DNA from: JBBQSN01 sp963825505 | GTDB lineage: Bacteria > Actinomycetota > Actinomycetes > Actinomycetales > CAWJMD01 | Direction of reading: 5' to 3' | DNA: 64,000 nucleotides | Assembly (NCBI GenBank): GCA_963825505.1 | Contig: CAWGTL010000014.1 | Coordinates: 124,001-188,000, forward strand | In this document: positions 15,748-25,512 of the stretch, piece by piece | Position numbering within the stretch: the first letter of the stretch is position 1 | How the letters are laid out: each line of letters opens with the position of its first letter | The notes under the pieces: model-generated | What the model saw: only the letters and a program-made list of their open reading frames with translations | The model's database searches: none | What the model was told of the DNA's origin: nothing | Made by a program: the position numbers and the translations under genes

Positions 15748-18097
15748 ATGACAGCGCTGGAGATCGGGCGACCCCCGGCGAGCGACCCGGTGATGACGGC
15801 CGTGGAGCGCCGCGTGCTGTGGCTGGCCGCCGCCGTCGTCGACCACGCCAACCGGGTCCGGCCCAACACCTCGGGCGTCAAGGTCGGCGGGCACCAGGCG
15901 TCCAGCGCCTCGATGGTGACGATGATGACGGCGCTGTGGTTCGGCCGGCTCGGCCCGCAGGACCGGGTGTCGGTCAAGCCGCACGCCTCACCCGTCCTGC
16001 ACGCGATCAACCACCTGCTCGGCGAGCTCGACGCCGAGCACCTCACCACCCTGCGCGCGCTCGGCGGGCTGCAGTCCTACCCGAGCCGCACCAAGGACCC
16101 CGACCCCGTCGACTACTCCACCGGCTCGGTCGGGCTCGGCGCCACCGCGCCGCTGTGGGGTGCGATGGCACGCCGGTACGTCGACCAGCACTTCGGTGAC
16201 GCCGCGCAGGGCTCGCCGAGCGGGTGGGCCGGTCGCCAGTACTCCCTGATCGGCGACGCCGAGCTCGACGAAGGCGCCTGCTGGGAGGCGATCGTCGACC
16301 CGGGGGTCGCCGACCTCGGCGAGGTGGTCTGGGTGGTCGACCTGAACCGGCAGTCGCTCGACCGCGTGGTCCCGGCGATCGCGACGCCGCGGCTGCAGGG
16401 GATGTTCGAGGCCGCCGGCTGGCAGGTGATCACGCTCAAGTACGGCTCGCTGCTCAGCGAGCTGTTCGAGCGGCCGGGCGGCGACGCGCTGCGGGCGCGG
16501 ATCGACTCGATGGTGAATCCCGAGTACCAGCGGTTGCTGCGCTGCGACGCCGCGGAGCTGCGGCGGAGGGTGCCCGGCGACGGCGACCGGTCGGCCGAGA
16601 TCTCTTCCCTCGTCGAGGGTCTGGACGACCACACGCTGTGGTCCGCGGTCCGCAACCTCGGCGGGCACGACCTCGGCGGCATGCTCGCCGCGCTCGACGC
16701 CGTCGACGACGCCCGGCCGACGGTGATCTTCGCGTACACGGTGAAGGGGCACGGGCTCGCCACCGAGGGGCACCCGCAGAACCACTCCTCGCTCCTCACC
16801 GAGGACCAGATGCGGCAGCTGGCCGACGCCTGCGGCACCGACCTGGACGACCCGTGGGCGCCGTTCGCCGACGGATCGCCGGAGGCGGAGCTGTGCCGCG
16901 CCACGGCCGAGCGGCTCCGACGTCCGCCGGTGCCCGCGTTGCCGTCGTACGAGATCCCCACCGACATGGGCCGCACGCCGCACGGCCGCGCCACCACCCA
17001 GGCGGCGCTCGGGCGCGCGCTGCTCGACGTCACCCGCGCCGCGCCCGAGGCGGCCGCGCGGGTGGTGACCGTCAGCCCGGACGTCAGCTCGTCGACCAAC
17101 CTCGGCGGCTGGGTCAACAAGGTCGGGGTGTGGGCGCCGACCGAGCGCCAGGACTGGTTCGCCGACGACCGGGAGACGATCCTGCACTGGCGGGAGCGGC
17201 CCACCGGCCAGCACCTCGAGCTCGGCATCGCCGAGGTGAACCTGGTCAGCGCGCTCGGGGAGCTCGGCGCCACCTGGAGCCGGTGGGGCCAGCCGCTGCT
17301 GCCCGTCGGCGTGGTCTACGACCCGTTCGTCGGTCGTGCGCTCGAGCCGTGGTCGTTCGGCATGTACGCCGGCGGCCAGTCGATCCTCGTCGGTACGCCG
17401 GCAGGGGTGACACTCGCCCCGGAAGGCGGTGCGCACCAGTCGGTCACGACTCCCTCGATCGGCCTGGAGCAACCCGGCTGCGTCAGCTACGAGCCGGCCT
17501 TCGCCCTCGAGGTCGAGTGGTGCCTGCTCGACTCGCTCGCCCACCTCGGGCGGCCGGACGGGCGGTCCAGCTACCTGCGGCTGTCGACGCGGCCGGTCGA
17601 CCAGGCCCTGGCGGAGGTCCCCACCGATCCGGCTGCCCGGGAGCGGCGCCGCCGGCTCGTCCTGGCGGGGGCGTACCGGTTGCGCACGGCACGTCCGGAG
17701 CCCGGCTGACCAGGCCGTGACGCTGGTGACGATGGGACCACTCGTCACCGAGACCCTCGCTGCCGCAGACCGTCTGGCCGAGCACGGTGTCACGGCCGAC
17801 GTGGTCGTCGTCACCAGCCCGGACCTGCTGTTCAGGGCCCTCCAGGCGCGCTCCGGCCGGTCGGAGGGCTCGGGGTGGGTGCTGGAGCAGGCGCTGCCGG
17901 CCGACCGCGCGTTCCCCATGGTCACGGTCCTGGACGGGCACCCGCACACGCTGGCGTTCCTCGCGACGGTTCGCGGCGTGCGGGCGACGCACCTCGGGGT
18001 GAGCGGGTTCGGCCAGTCCGGCGGGCTCGAGGAGGTCTACCGGCTGCACGGCCTCGACGCCGACGCTCAGGTGTCGGCGGCCCTCGACGCGCTCTGA
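15748..18097 (+). pseudogene. Transketolase-like / pyruvate dehydrogenase E1-type TPP enzyme, split by a frameshift
   Basis: The first frame (to TGA 17709) carries the TPP-binding half: RPNTSGVKVGGHQASSASMVTMM, GDAELDEGACWEAI...VVDLNRQSLDRVV, then the pyrimidine domain (TVSPDVSSSTNLGGW, LGIAEVNLVSALGELG). The C-terminal domain, ADQAVTLVTMGPLVTE through DGHPHTLAFLATVRGVRATHLGVSGFGQSGGLEEVYRLHG, follows in the next frame to 18097. Removing one C from the CCC at 17701-17703 restores one enzyme of about 782 residues, similar to homodimeric-type E1 enzymes. Loss of the C-terminal domain would probably inactivate it. The ATG follows TACGTT by 7 nt. It is a real mutation or an assembly indel. Confidence 0.85.
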
Positions 18098-18152
18098 GCC
18101 GCCGCCCCACGCCTGCCGACGTCCCGGGACCCTCGATCCCGACCCGCGACGT

Positions 18153-18350
18153 CCTGCGCCGTTCGCGCTTGACCGCGTACCTGCGGCGGTCGGCCTCGCC
18201 CAGCGCCGCGGTGAGGCGGGCGGCCAGGTGCCCGGCCTCGTCCTGGGTGGTCTGCGGGCACAGCACCGTGAACTCGTCCCCGCCGCTCCGGGCCAGGTGG
18301 TCGCCGGCGCGGATCGTGGTGCGCAGCACGCGCGCGGTGCAGGCCGCCGA
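18153..18350 (-). pseudogene. Remnant of a GGDEF domain
   Basis: On the minus strand, LRTTIRAGDHLARSGGDEFTVL followed by AGHLAARLTAAL and then directly EADRRRYAVKRERR matches a GGDEF domain whose middle third (about 40 residues) is deleted. GGDEF itself is encoded at 18270-18284. No upstream part of the domain and no start signal are present. This is a decayed fragment inside the 458-bp gap between the transketolase-like gene and the gene at 18556. I see nothing else in that gap. Confidence 0.75.
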
Positions 18351-18555
18351 GTGCCGGCAGGCCGCGTGGCAGTCCCCCGACGCCCCCGTCCACGGCAGGG
18401 CTCTTCCACGAGGTGCCCGCAGGGCACACCCCCGCCGACGTATCGATCAGGTGAACACGCCGCGTCCGGACCCGCACGGACCGCTCGGCAGGCGCATCAT
18501 GGGCTGACCTCGGAGCACGGGAGCCACGTCCGCCACAGCCGGTCGGGAGGTCGCG

Positions 18556-19098
18556 ATGTCGGATCGGGAGAACCGCGCGGTGGAGATCGCGCCCTTCAGC
18601 CGCGGTCGCGTGCCGCTCGCCGGCTTCGTCGTGTCAGGGCGGTGGCCCACCACCACCCGCGAGTGGGCGCAGCTGCTCACCCTGGCCGTCCGCCTCGCGG
18701 CCGTCCCGGGGCTGGTGCCGGCGACCTCGGTCTTCCGCACCAGCGACGACCGTCCGGACTCCAGCGGCGCGATCCCCGACCCCGTCGGTCTGGTGCTGCT
18801 CGCCGGGCCGGTCCTCGGGTCCGGCGCGCCGTCGCCCGGCGCCCTCGCCGACCCGCAGCCCGCGGCGCTGCTCCTGCTGCACCCGCCGGCCGAGTCGGTG
18901 CCCTCGACGCCGGAATCAGCCGGCGCGGCCTCCGGCTGCGTGCTGCTCCCCGGCCTGCCCCACCTCGGTCTCGAGCACCGCGCGGCGTGGGTGGAGGCCG
19001 AGGCCGACGGCACCGTGACGCGGCTGCTCAGCCAGGTGGGCGTCGACCCGGCGCGCGACCCGGACACCGCCGTACTCGCCATGCTGCTCGCCGCCTGA
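18556..19098 (+). CDS. Hypothetical protein
   Basis: The 180-residue protein is not recognised. It has no signal peptide or TM segment. Its N-terminus (NRAVEIAPFSRGRVPLAGFVVSGRW) and a middle strand-rich part look like a soluble alpha/beta protein, with a Pro/Ala/Ser-rich centre. GGGAGG at 18544-18549 lies 6 nt before the ATG, so expression is plausible. Codon use fits its neighbours. The following acyl-CoA dehydrogenase has its own promoter, so they need not be co-transcribed. Confidence 0.6.
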   Translation: MSDRENRAVEIAPFSRGRVPLAGFVVSGRWPTTTREWAQLLTLAVRLAAVPGLVPATSVFRTSDDRPDSSGAIPDPVGLVLLAGPVLGSGAPSPGALADPQPAALLLLHPPAESVPSTPESAGAASGCVLLPGLPHLGLEHRAAWVEAEADGTVTRLLSQVGVDPARDPDTAVLAMLLAA

Positions 19099-19139
19099 CC
19101 CCGCGGGACCACGAGGCGGCCGGGGATACGGTGACCCGC

Positions 19140-20333
19140 ATGAGCAGCGCCCCCGCCCACGGTCCGTTCGACCCGGTCGACCCGCTCGACCTCGACGACC
19201 AGCTGACCCCCGACGAGCGCTCCGTGCGCGACAGCGTCCGGCAGTTCTGCGACGAGCACGTCACCCCTGACGTCGGGCAGTGGTTCGAGGACGGCGAGGT
19301 GCCCGAGATCCGTTCTCTCATCGCGCAGTTCGGCGAGCTCGGCGTGCTGGGCATGCACCTGGAGGGCTACGGGTGCGCGGGGATGTCGGCGGTCGACTAC
19401 GGGTTGGCGTGCACCGAGATCGAGGCCGCCGACTCGGGCGTCCGGTCGATGGTCTCGGTGCAGGGATCGCTGGCGATGTACCCGATCCACGCGTTCGGCA
19501 GCGAGGAGCACAAGCAGGAGTGGCTCCCCGGCATGGCCAAGGGCGAGCTGGTGGGCTGCTTCGGCCTCACCGAGCCCGACCACGGCTCGGACCCCGGCAG
19601 CATGCGCACGCGCGCGAAGCAGGAGCCGGGCGGCGACTGGGTGCTCGACGGCCGCAAGATGTGGATCACCAACGGCTCGATCGCCGACGTCGCCGTCGTG
19701 TGGGCCCAGACCGACGACGGAATCAGGGGTTTCGTCGTCCCCACCGCCTCCGCCGGCTTCTCCGCGCCCGAGATCCACCACAAGATGTCGATGCGCGCGT
19801 CGGTCACGAGCGAGCTCGTCCTGGACGGCGTGCGGCTGCCCGCCGACGCCGTCCTGCCGGGGGTGCGCGGGCTCAAGGGACCGCTCGCGTGCTTGTCCGA
19901 GGCCCGGTTCGGGATCGTGTGGGGATCGATGGGCGCCGCCCGGTCGGCGTTCGAGGCGGCGAGGCGGTACGCCACCGAGCGCGAGCAGTTCGGACGCCCG
20001 ATCGGCGGGTTCCAGCTCACCCAGGCCAAGCTCGCCGACATGTCGCTCGAGCTCGCCAAGGGGCAGCTGCTCGCACTGCACCTCGGCCGGCTCAAGGACG
20101 CCGGACGGCTGCGGCCGGAGCAGGTCTCGTACGGCAAGCTGAACAACGTCCGCGAGGCGCTGGAGATCTGCCGCACCGCGCGGACGATCCTCGGCGCGAA
20201 CGGGATCTCGCTGGAGTACCCCGTGATCCGGCACATGAACAACCTGGAGTCGGTGCTCACCTACGAGGGGACCGTGGAGATGCACACCCTCGTCGTGGGC
20301 CAGGCCCTCACCGGCCAGGCGGCCTTCCGCTGA
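19140..20333 (+). CDS. Acyl-CoA dehydrogenase, glutaryl-CoA dehydrogenase-like
   Basis: The 397-residue flavoprotein shows the ACAD layout: N-terminal helices (LTPDERSVRDSVRQFCDEHVTPDVGQWFEDGEVP), FAD/substrate-binding CFGLTEPDHGSDPGSMRT and WITNGSIADVAVVWAQ, and the C-terminal domain with YATEREQFGRPIGGFQLTQAKLADM and NLESVLTYEGTVEMH. The Glu of TYEGT is the catalytic base in glutaryl-CoA dehydrogenases, and RMRASVT-like MSMRASVTSELVLDGV also fits that subgroup. It likely feeds lysine or tryptophan breakdown, or another short acyl-CoA. The ATG at 19140 follows TACGGT by 7 nt. No pathway genes are adjacent. Confidence 0.9.
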   Translation: MSSAPAHGPFDPVDPLDLDDQLTPDERSVRDSVRQFCDEHVTPDVGQWFEDGEVPEIRSLIAQFGELGVLGMHLEGYGCAGMSAVDYGLACTEIEAADSGVRSMVSVQGSLAMYPIHAFGSEEHKQEWLPGMAKGELVGCFGLTEPDHGSDPGSMRTRAKQEPGGDWVLDGRKMWITNGSIADVAVVWAQTDDGIRGFVVPTASAGFSAPEIHHKMSMRASVTSELVLDGVRLPADAVLPGVRGLKGPLACLSEARFGIVWGSMGAARSAFEAARRYATEREQFGRPIGGFQLTQAKLADMSLELAKGQLLALHLGRLKDAGRLRPEQVSYGKLNNVREALEICRTARTILGANGISLEYPVIRHMNNLESVLTYEGTVEMHTLVVGQALTGQAAFR

Positions 20334-20387
20334 CGCCGGCTCCGGACGCACCCTGGCCGGTCGCCGAGCCGCTCTCCCGGTGACGGG

Positions 20388-21596
20388 TCAGCCGACCAGC
20401 TCGAGCCCCTCGGCCACCACCCGGCCGCCGTGCACCACGGTCCGGTCCGGCAGGCGGTCCATGACGGCAGAGGTGACGGTCTCGCCGGCCAGCAGCACCA
20501 GGTGCGCCGGGTCGCCGACCGCCAGGCCGGGACGGTCGTCCACCGACGTCAGCCGGGGCAGGTCACGGTGCATGATCGACGCCCCTCCGGCGGTGGCCAC
20601 CGCGGCGCAGTGCTCCACCATCGCGTCGGCGCGCAAGCCGTGGGTGAAGGCCAGCTGCCAGGTGCGGTCGAGCAGGTCGGCGTTGCCGTAGGGCGACCAG
20701 TAGTCGCGCTGCCCGTCCTCGCCGAGCCCCACCCTCACGCCGGCCTCCGCCAGCTGCTGCAACGGCAGGTTCTGTCGCCCGCCCGGCGCGATGGTGGCGG
20801 TGGCGACGTCGGCACCGGCGAACGCCTCGACCAGCCGCCGGGTCTGGGCGTCGGAGGTCTGCCACAGCCCGTAGCCGTGGCTGATCAGCACCTCGCCCTG
20901 CATCCCCAGCGCGGTCGTGCGCTCGATCACCAGGTCGGCGCTGAACGCGCCGAGCTCGCCGGGCTCGTGCAGGTGCACGTCGACCGGCTTGCCGTACTTC
21001 TCGGCCAGCCCGAAGACGATGTCGAGGTGGCGCACGGGGTCGCGGTCGAGCGTGCACGGGTCGATGCCGCCCACCACGTCGGCCCCGGAGCGCAGCGCGT
21101 CCTCCAGCACGGCGGCCGAGCCCTCCTCGCGCACCAGGCCGGCCTGCGGGAAGGCGATGACCTGCACCTCGCAGCGCCCCGAGTACTCCTCTCGCGCAGC
21201 GAGAACCGCCTCGAGCCGTTCGAGGCGGCAGTCGACGTCGACCTGCGCGAAGGTGCGCACGCGGGTGGTGCCGCGGGCGACCATCATCCCCAGCGTCCGG
21301 CTCACCCGCTCGGTGATGCCGACCTCTGCGTGGCGCCAGTTCTCCCGGTCGTTCAGCATCATCGCCCAGACACCGGGCGCGCCGGTGTGCGGGCGGAACG
21401 GCAGCCCGAGCCGGGTCGAGTCCAGGTGCACGTGCACGTCGCTGAACGAGGGCAGCAGCAGCCGGCCACGACCCTCGACGACGTCCTCGCCCGGCGGGGG
21501 CGATGCCCCGGTCGGCGCGACGGCGGTGATCGCGCCGCCGGTGACGGTGACGTCGGAGGGCTCGCCGCCCCAGGGGCGGCAGTCGCGGATCAGCAC
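20388..21596 (-). CDS. Cytosine deaminase-like amidohydrolase
   Basis: The 402-residue enzyme has the amidohydrolase TIM barrel with the metal ligands in order: HVHLD (about residue 55), VHLHEPG (about 222), ISHGYG (about 253), and GEDGQRDYWSPYGNADLL (about 308), the last being close to the GHDxxxDPWYPxG region of CodA. It probably hydrolyses a cyclic amide or deaminates a pyrimidine-like substrate; the exact substrate is open. The GTG at 21596 has TACGGT ending 6 nt upstream on its strand (21603-21608). The gene is monocistronic. Confidence 0.85.
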   Translation of the reverse strand: MLIRDCRPWGGEPSDVTVTGGAITAVAPTGASPPPGEDVVEGRGRLLLPSFSDVHVHLDSTRLGLPFRPHTGAPGVWAMMLNDRENWRHAEVGITERVSRTLGMMVARGTTRVRTFAQVDVDCRLERLEAVLAAREEYSGRCEVQVIAFPQAGLVREEGSAAVLEDALRSGADVVGGIDPCTLDRDPVRHLDIVFGLAEKYGKPVDVHLHEPGELGAFSADLVIERTTALGMQGEVLISHGYGLWQTSDAQTRRLVEAFAGADVATATIAPGGRQNLPLQQLAEAGVRVGLGEDGQRDYWSPYGNADLLDRTWQLAFTHGLRADAMVEHCAAVATAGGASIMHRDLPRLTSVDDRPGLAVGDPAHLVLLAGETVTSAVMDRLPDRTVVHGGRVVAEGLELVG

Positions 21597-21659
21597 CGGT
21601 CCACCGTAGGCGCGGACCGCGGGGGACGGGCTGCGGGGAGGCGGCGCCGATCGCAGCCC

Positions 21660-22283
21660 TCAGGGGGTCGCCGGCACGACCAGCTCGGCGTAGTCGTCGG
21701 CGGTGACCGGGTCGGTGGTGAGCCGGCCACCGGGCAGGGCCATCTCGACCGGCTCACCGCCGCTGACCAGCTGCACGCGCTCGATCCCGGGGACGGCCGT
21801 GAGGGTCAGCACCACCTGGCCGAGAGCGAGGGGCACCTGGTCGGCGGCGAGCTCGCCGGCGGTGAGCTCGACCTCGACCCTCGCGGTGCCGCCCCGCAGG
21901 TCGTCGAGGGACAGGGTCACCGCGGTGCCGAGCACGGTGCCGAGGCCCTGCGAGCGCTCGTCCTCCGTGGGCCCGGCCTCGAGGCGGGCCAGCGCCTCGC
22001 GCGCGACGTCGGCCGGGGTACCCGTCTCCACGCCGGTCGGCGACGACTCCAGGAGCCCTCCCTCGCGGGCGAGGAGGAAGACCGGGGTCACCGCCTGCGT
22101 GCCGGGCGTGCTCAGCTCGGACCCCGCCGTGAGCGGCTCGGTCGGGACGTCGAGGAGCCCGTACGGGACCTCCTGCGGGTCGATGTCGGTCACCGTCGTC
22201 GAGCCGAGCGAGCCGCACCCGGACGCGCACACCACCACCAGGGCCCCCAGCACGAGGGCGCGACGGCGCCGGCGGGCGGTCAC
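21660..22283 (-). CDS. GerMN-domain lipoprotein
   Basis: The 207-residue protein has a signal peptide with lipobox CASGCGS (Cys at about residue 24) and one GerMN domain: TPVFLLAREGGLLES, DVAREALARLEAGPTEDERSQGLGT, VELTAGELAADQVPLALGQVVLTLTAVPGIERVQLVSGG. It lies directly after the histidine kinase and overlaps it by 4 nt (GTGA at 22280-22283), so it is part of the same operon. The order regulator-kinase-lipoprotein recalls MtrA-MtrB-LpqB, but LpqB is about 580 residues and has an additional propeller-like domain, absent here. It may modulate the kinase at the membrane. Confidence 0.85.
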   Translation of the reverse strand: MTARRRRRALVLGALVVVCASGCGSLGSTTVTDIDPQEVPYGLLDVPTEPLTAGSELSTPGTQAVTPVFLLAREGGLLESSPTGVETGTPADVAREALARLEAGPTEDERSQGLGTVLGTAVTLSLDDLRGGTARVEVELTAGELAADQVPLALGQVVLTLTAVPGIERVQLVSGGEPVEMALPGGRLTTDPVTADDYAELVVPATP

Positions 22284-23752
22284 GGCCGTCCCCCTGCCGC
22301 CACCGGCAGCTGCAGCACGAACCGCGCGCCGCCGCCGGGGACGTCCTCGACGTGCACCGAGCCGCCGTGCGCCCGTGCCGTCTCGGCGACCAGGCTCAGG
22401 CCGAGCCCGGTGCCCGGGAGCGAGCCGCGCGAGCCACCGCGCACGAACCGCTCGAAGATCCGTTCCCGCTCGTGCGGCGGGACGCCGGGTCCGGCGTCGT
22501 CGACGACGACCTGCACGTGCGGGTCGGTGCCGCCGGGGCACCGCACCGTCACCGCCGTCACCCCGGACCCGTGCCGGTCGGCGTTGTCGAACAGGTTGAC
22601 CAGCGCGCGGGCGAGCTGGAGCTTGTCGACGTCGACCGGCGCCGGCTGCTCGGGGGCGGCAGCGAGCAGGTCGTCGGACCGGCCGCTGGTCGCGAGGGCC
22701 TCGCGCACGAGGTCGCGGGCGTCGACCACCTGGCGGTCGCGCCCCGCGCCGTTCTTCGCCGCGTCCAACCGGCCGAGCTCGAGCAGGTCGTCGACCACCT
22801 GCCGGAACCGCTCGACCTCGGAACCGAGCAGGTCGACCAGCTCGCGGGTGGCCTCGGGCAGCTCGCCCCGACGGCGTTCCAGGAGCTGGACGCTCGTGGT
22901 GAGGGTCGTCAGCGGCGACCTCAGCTCGTGGCTGACGTCGGCGGTGAACCTGGCGTCGCGCTCGATCCTCTCGGTGAGGGCGTCGACCATCGCGTTGAAG
23001 GACCCGACGAGGGTGACCAGGTCGGGGTCCTCCGTGGTCGGCAGCCGGTTGGACAGGTCCCCGCCCGCCACCCGCGCGGCCGTGCCGGCGATGTCGTCCA
23101 GCGGCGCGACCACCCGTCCGGCTGCCCACCGCCCGAGCAGCGCGGCACCCAGGACGGTGAGCGCGGCGAAGGTCCCGAGCACCCACGCCAGGGTGTTCAG
23201 CGTCCGCTGCAGCTCGGGGGTGCGGCTCACCTCGAAGAAGTCCGCACCGACGGCGGGGATGGGGACGCCGATGGCGACGAAGACACCCTCCTCGTCGGCG
23301 CCCCACTGCGACACCGGTCGCCCGTCCGCGACCGCCTCGCGCACCTCGACCGGCACGACGTCGCGGGTCTGCGTCAGCGAGGTGGAGAACCACTCGTCGT
23401 CGCGGCGGACGAAGATCCGCGAGTCGGCCGGCGGGGACGCTGCCCCGAGGACCTCGCTCACCGGCCGGGTCTCGGTCAGCATCCCGTTGCGGACGAACGA
23501 CGCGTCCGCGAACGCCTGCTGGCGCGCGACGTTCTCCCGCTGGTCGACCAGGTACTCCCGGGCGGTGACGTAGGTGCCGAGCGACATCACGCCGGCGAGC
23601 AGGAGCCCGCCGACGGCGAACGCCAGCGTGATGGTGCGCCGCAGGCCACGGGGACGCCGGGGTCGGCGCCTCGCCCTGACCTGGGCCGTCGGGGTACCGG
23701 CCACCGCCGCCCGCAGCGGGAGGTCTGCGGGGGAACGGGTGCTGACGCTCAC
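22280..23752 (-). CDS. Two-component sensor histidine kinase, MtrB-like
   Basis: The 490-residue kinase has TM1 (about residues 39-62), an extracytoplasmic sensor of about 125 residues, TM2 (about 186-208), HAMP, a HisKA domain with FTADVSHELRSPLTTL (His phosphosite), and HATPase_c with N-box LVNLFDNADRHG, G1 DDAGPGVP and G2 GTGLGLSLVAETA. All catalytic motifs are intact. The response regulator gene ends 13 nt upstream and the GerMN lipoprotein overlaps downstream. The signal is unknown; the resemblance to MtrB suggests cell-envelope or division control. Confidence 0.92.
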   Translation of the reverse strand: MSVSTRSPADLPLRAAVAGTPTAQVRARRRPRRPRGLRRTITLAFAVGGLLLAGVMSLGTYVTAREYLVDQRENVARQQAFADASFVRNGMLTETRPVSEVLGAASPPADSRIFVRRDDEWFSTSLTQTRDVVPVEVREAVADGRPVSQWGADEEGVFVAIGVPIPAVGADFFEVSRTPELQRTLNTLAWVLGTFAALTVLGAALLGRWAAGRVVAPLDDIAGTAARVAGGDLSNRLPTTEDPDLVTLVGSFNAMVDALTERIERDARFTADVSHELRSPLTTLTTSVQLLERRRGELPEATRELVDLLGSEVERFRQVVDDLLELGRLDAAKNGAGRDRQVVDARDLVREALATSGRSDDLLAAAPEQPAPVDVDKLQLARALVNLFDNADRHGSGVTAVTVRCPGGTDPHVQVVVDDAGPGVPPHERERIFERFVRGGSRGSLPGTGLGLSLVAETARAHGGSVHVEDVPGGGARFVLQLPVAAGGRP

Positions 23753-23765
23753 CGCCGGTCCCCTC

Positions 23766-24482
23766 TCACCGGGTGTCGAGGCGGTACCCGAGGCCCCGGA
23801 CGGTCACGACGAGGGACGGCTCGGACGGGTCCTGCTCGACCTTGGTGCGCAGGCGGCGGACGTGCACGTCGACGATCCGCTCGTCGCCGAAGAAGCCGCG
23901 GTCCCACACGCTGCGCAGCAGCGCCGCCCGGCTCAGCACGCGGCCGGGCGGCGACGCGAGCTCGCACAGCAGCCGGTACTCGGTGACGGTCAGCTGGACG
24001 TCCTGGCCGCCGCGGGTGACCCGGCCCGCGGTCTCGTCCAGCATCAGGTCGGTGCGGGCGTCGAGGAGGCGGCCGGCAGGGTGCTCCGGCGGGCGGTCGG
24101 GGGACGGGGCGCCGACCCGTGGCCCCCGTCGTCGCAGCGCGCGCAGCCGCGCGGTCACCTCCTTGAGCTCGAACGGCTTGGTGACGTAGTCGTCCGCACC
24201 GGCCTCCAGCGCGGCCACGATGTCGTGGGTGTCGTTGCGGGCGCTGAGGACGATCACGGGCACGTCGTGCGACGCTCGGGCGGTGCGGATGAAGGCGTAG
24301 CCGTCCATGCCGCCGAGCATCAGGTCGACCAGCATCAGGTCGACCTCCTGGGAGGCGAGGACCTCCAGGCCCTGCTCGGCGCTCGGCACCGCCACGACGT
24401 CGTAGCCCTCGTCGACCAGGGCCAGCCGCAGGGCCGTGCGGATGCCGTCGTCGTCCTCGACGACCATCAACCTCGCTCCCAC
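23766..24482 (-). CDS. OmpR/PhoB-family response regulator
   Basis: The 238-residue regulator has a receiver domain (acidic pair EDD at 9-11, phospho-acceptor Asp53 in MLVDLMLGG, conserved Lys in YVTKPFEL) and a C-terminal winged helix (LTVTEYRLLCELASPPGRVLSRAALLRSVWDRGFFGDERIVDVHVRRLRTKVE). It is the first gene of a three-gene operon with the kinase and GerMN lipoprotein. The GTG at 24482 is preceded on its strand by CACGAT and a 6-nt spacer, again like a leaderless start. The divergent STAS operon starts 124 bp away. Confidence 0.92.
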   Translation of the reverse strand: MGARLMVVEDDDGIRTALRLALVDEGYDVVAVPSAEQGLEVLASQEVDLMLVDLMLGGMDGYAFIRTARASHDVPVIVLSARNDTHDIVAALEAGADDYVTKPFELKEVTARLRALRRRGPRVGAPSPDRPPEHPAGRLLDARTDLMLDETAGRVTRGGQDVQLTVTEYRLLCELASPPGRVLSRAALLRSVWDRGFFGDERIVDVHVRRLRTKVEQDPSEPSLVVTVRGLGYRLDTR

Positions 24483-24606
24483 GACCTCATCGTGCCACCG
24501 GTGCGCTGCTGCCCCACCACGTCGCGCGGATCCGGGCCGGATTCGTCACACAACCGCAAACATCCCGTCGGAGGCCTCGTCACACGGCGCAGGCACAGTG
24601 GACGCC

Positions 24607-24918
24607 ATGACCAGCGAGGTGGTGGCACGGACCGGTGACGACGTCCTCGTGCACGTGGGCGACAACCCGTCGGAGGGACTGGTGTCGCTGCGTCCCCGAC
24701 TGCGTGCGCACGCCGCTGCCGGCGGCCGGGTGGCCGTCGTGGACGTGACCGACCTGAGCCGGGTGTCGTCGGCGACGCTCACCGGCCTGCTGGTCGCCAA
24801 GCGCCGGTGCCGCGCGCTCGGGGTGCGTCTCGAGCTGAGGGGCGCGGCACCGGCCGTCCACGTCCTGCTCTACAAGGCCGGCCTGGTCGACGAGCCGCGC
24901 CCGGCGGGTGCCCGGTGA
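24607..24918 (+). CDS. STAS-domain anti-sigma-factor antagonist
   Basis: This 103-residue protein is a single STAS domain: VARTGDDVLVHVGDN, RVAVVDVTDLSRVSSATLTGLLVAKRRCRALGVRLELRG. The SSAT segment occupies the place of the phosphorylated Ser/Thr in SpoIIAA-type antagonists. Its stop overlaps the GTG of the next gene (GTGA at 24915-24918), which encodes a phosphatase-like protein, so the pair could form a partner-switching module. No anti-sigma kinase gene is nearby. The start follows CACAGT by 7 nt. Confidence 0.82.
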   Translation: MTSEVVARTGDDVLVHVGDNPSEGLVSLRPRLRAHAAAGGRVAVVDVTDLSRVSSATLTGLLVAKRRCRALGVRLELRGAAPAVHVLLYKAGLVDEPRPAGAR

Positions 24919-25425
24919 CGGTGCTGACCGCACCGCGACCGGTCGCCACGCTCGCGGGCGGCGGCTGGGAGCTGTTCACCGTCTGCACCGCGCGCGGCTA
25001 CCTCGGCGTGAGGCGGGGCCCGCAGGACTCGGTGTCTGCGGTGCTCGGGGACCTGTCGCCGCAGGGACTGGCCCCCACCAGCGGCACGAGCTCGGTCCGG
25101 CTCGGCCACGACGGGCGGGTGAGCGTCTCGTGCCTGTCCGCCCCGCCGGCCCTGTGGTCCGGCCGAGCGGGCCGGCGTCTGGTCCCGGAGGTGCCCTCGT
25201 CCCGCGAGGAGCTGCAGTTCGCGCCGGGCGACCTGCTGGTGCTGTGCTCGGCCGACGTGCTGGAGCACCTCGACCACGGGCTGCCCCGGCTCCTCGAGGT
25301 CGCGGCGACGATCAGCGAGCCGAGCCACCGCGCCCACGCGGTCGCCACCGACATCGAGGCGGCCACCACCGAGGGGGCCGCGGTGGTCGCCGTCTGGGTG
25401 CCGTCCGCCCTCGGACGACCCGTGA
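24915..25425 (+). CDS. Degenerate SpoIIE/PP2C-like protein, 3' end uncertain
   Basis: From GTG 24915 the protein has the rough layout of an SpoIIE-type PP2C phosphatase: GDLSPQGLAPTS where the family has GDV.GHG, SCLSAPPALWSGRAGRR where it has AGHPPPLL, and FAPGDLLVLCSADVLEHL for PGD.LLLYTDGV.E. Most metal-binding Asp residues are absent, so activity is doubtful. In its own frame there is no stop until 26450, deep in antisense sequence. Dropping one C from the CCC at 25408-25410 gives an end PSASDDP at 25425, ahead of the next gene's Shine-Dalgarno. I therefore place the natural end there. It is coupled to the STAS gene. Confidence 0.6.
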
Positions 25426-25512
25426 CCACCGACGAGCAGCACCTGAACCACCACAGCACCCGAACCACCAGCACCCGATCCACGACCAGCACCGACCCGA
25501 GGAGGTACGCCC

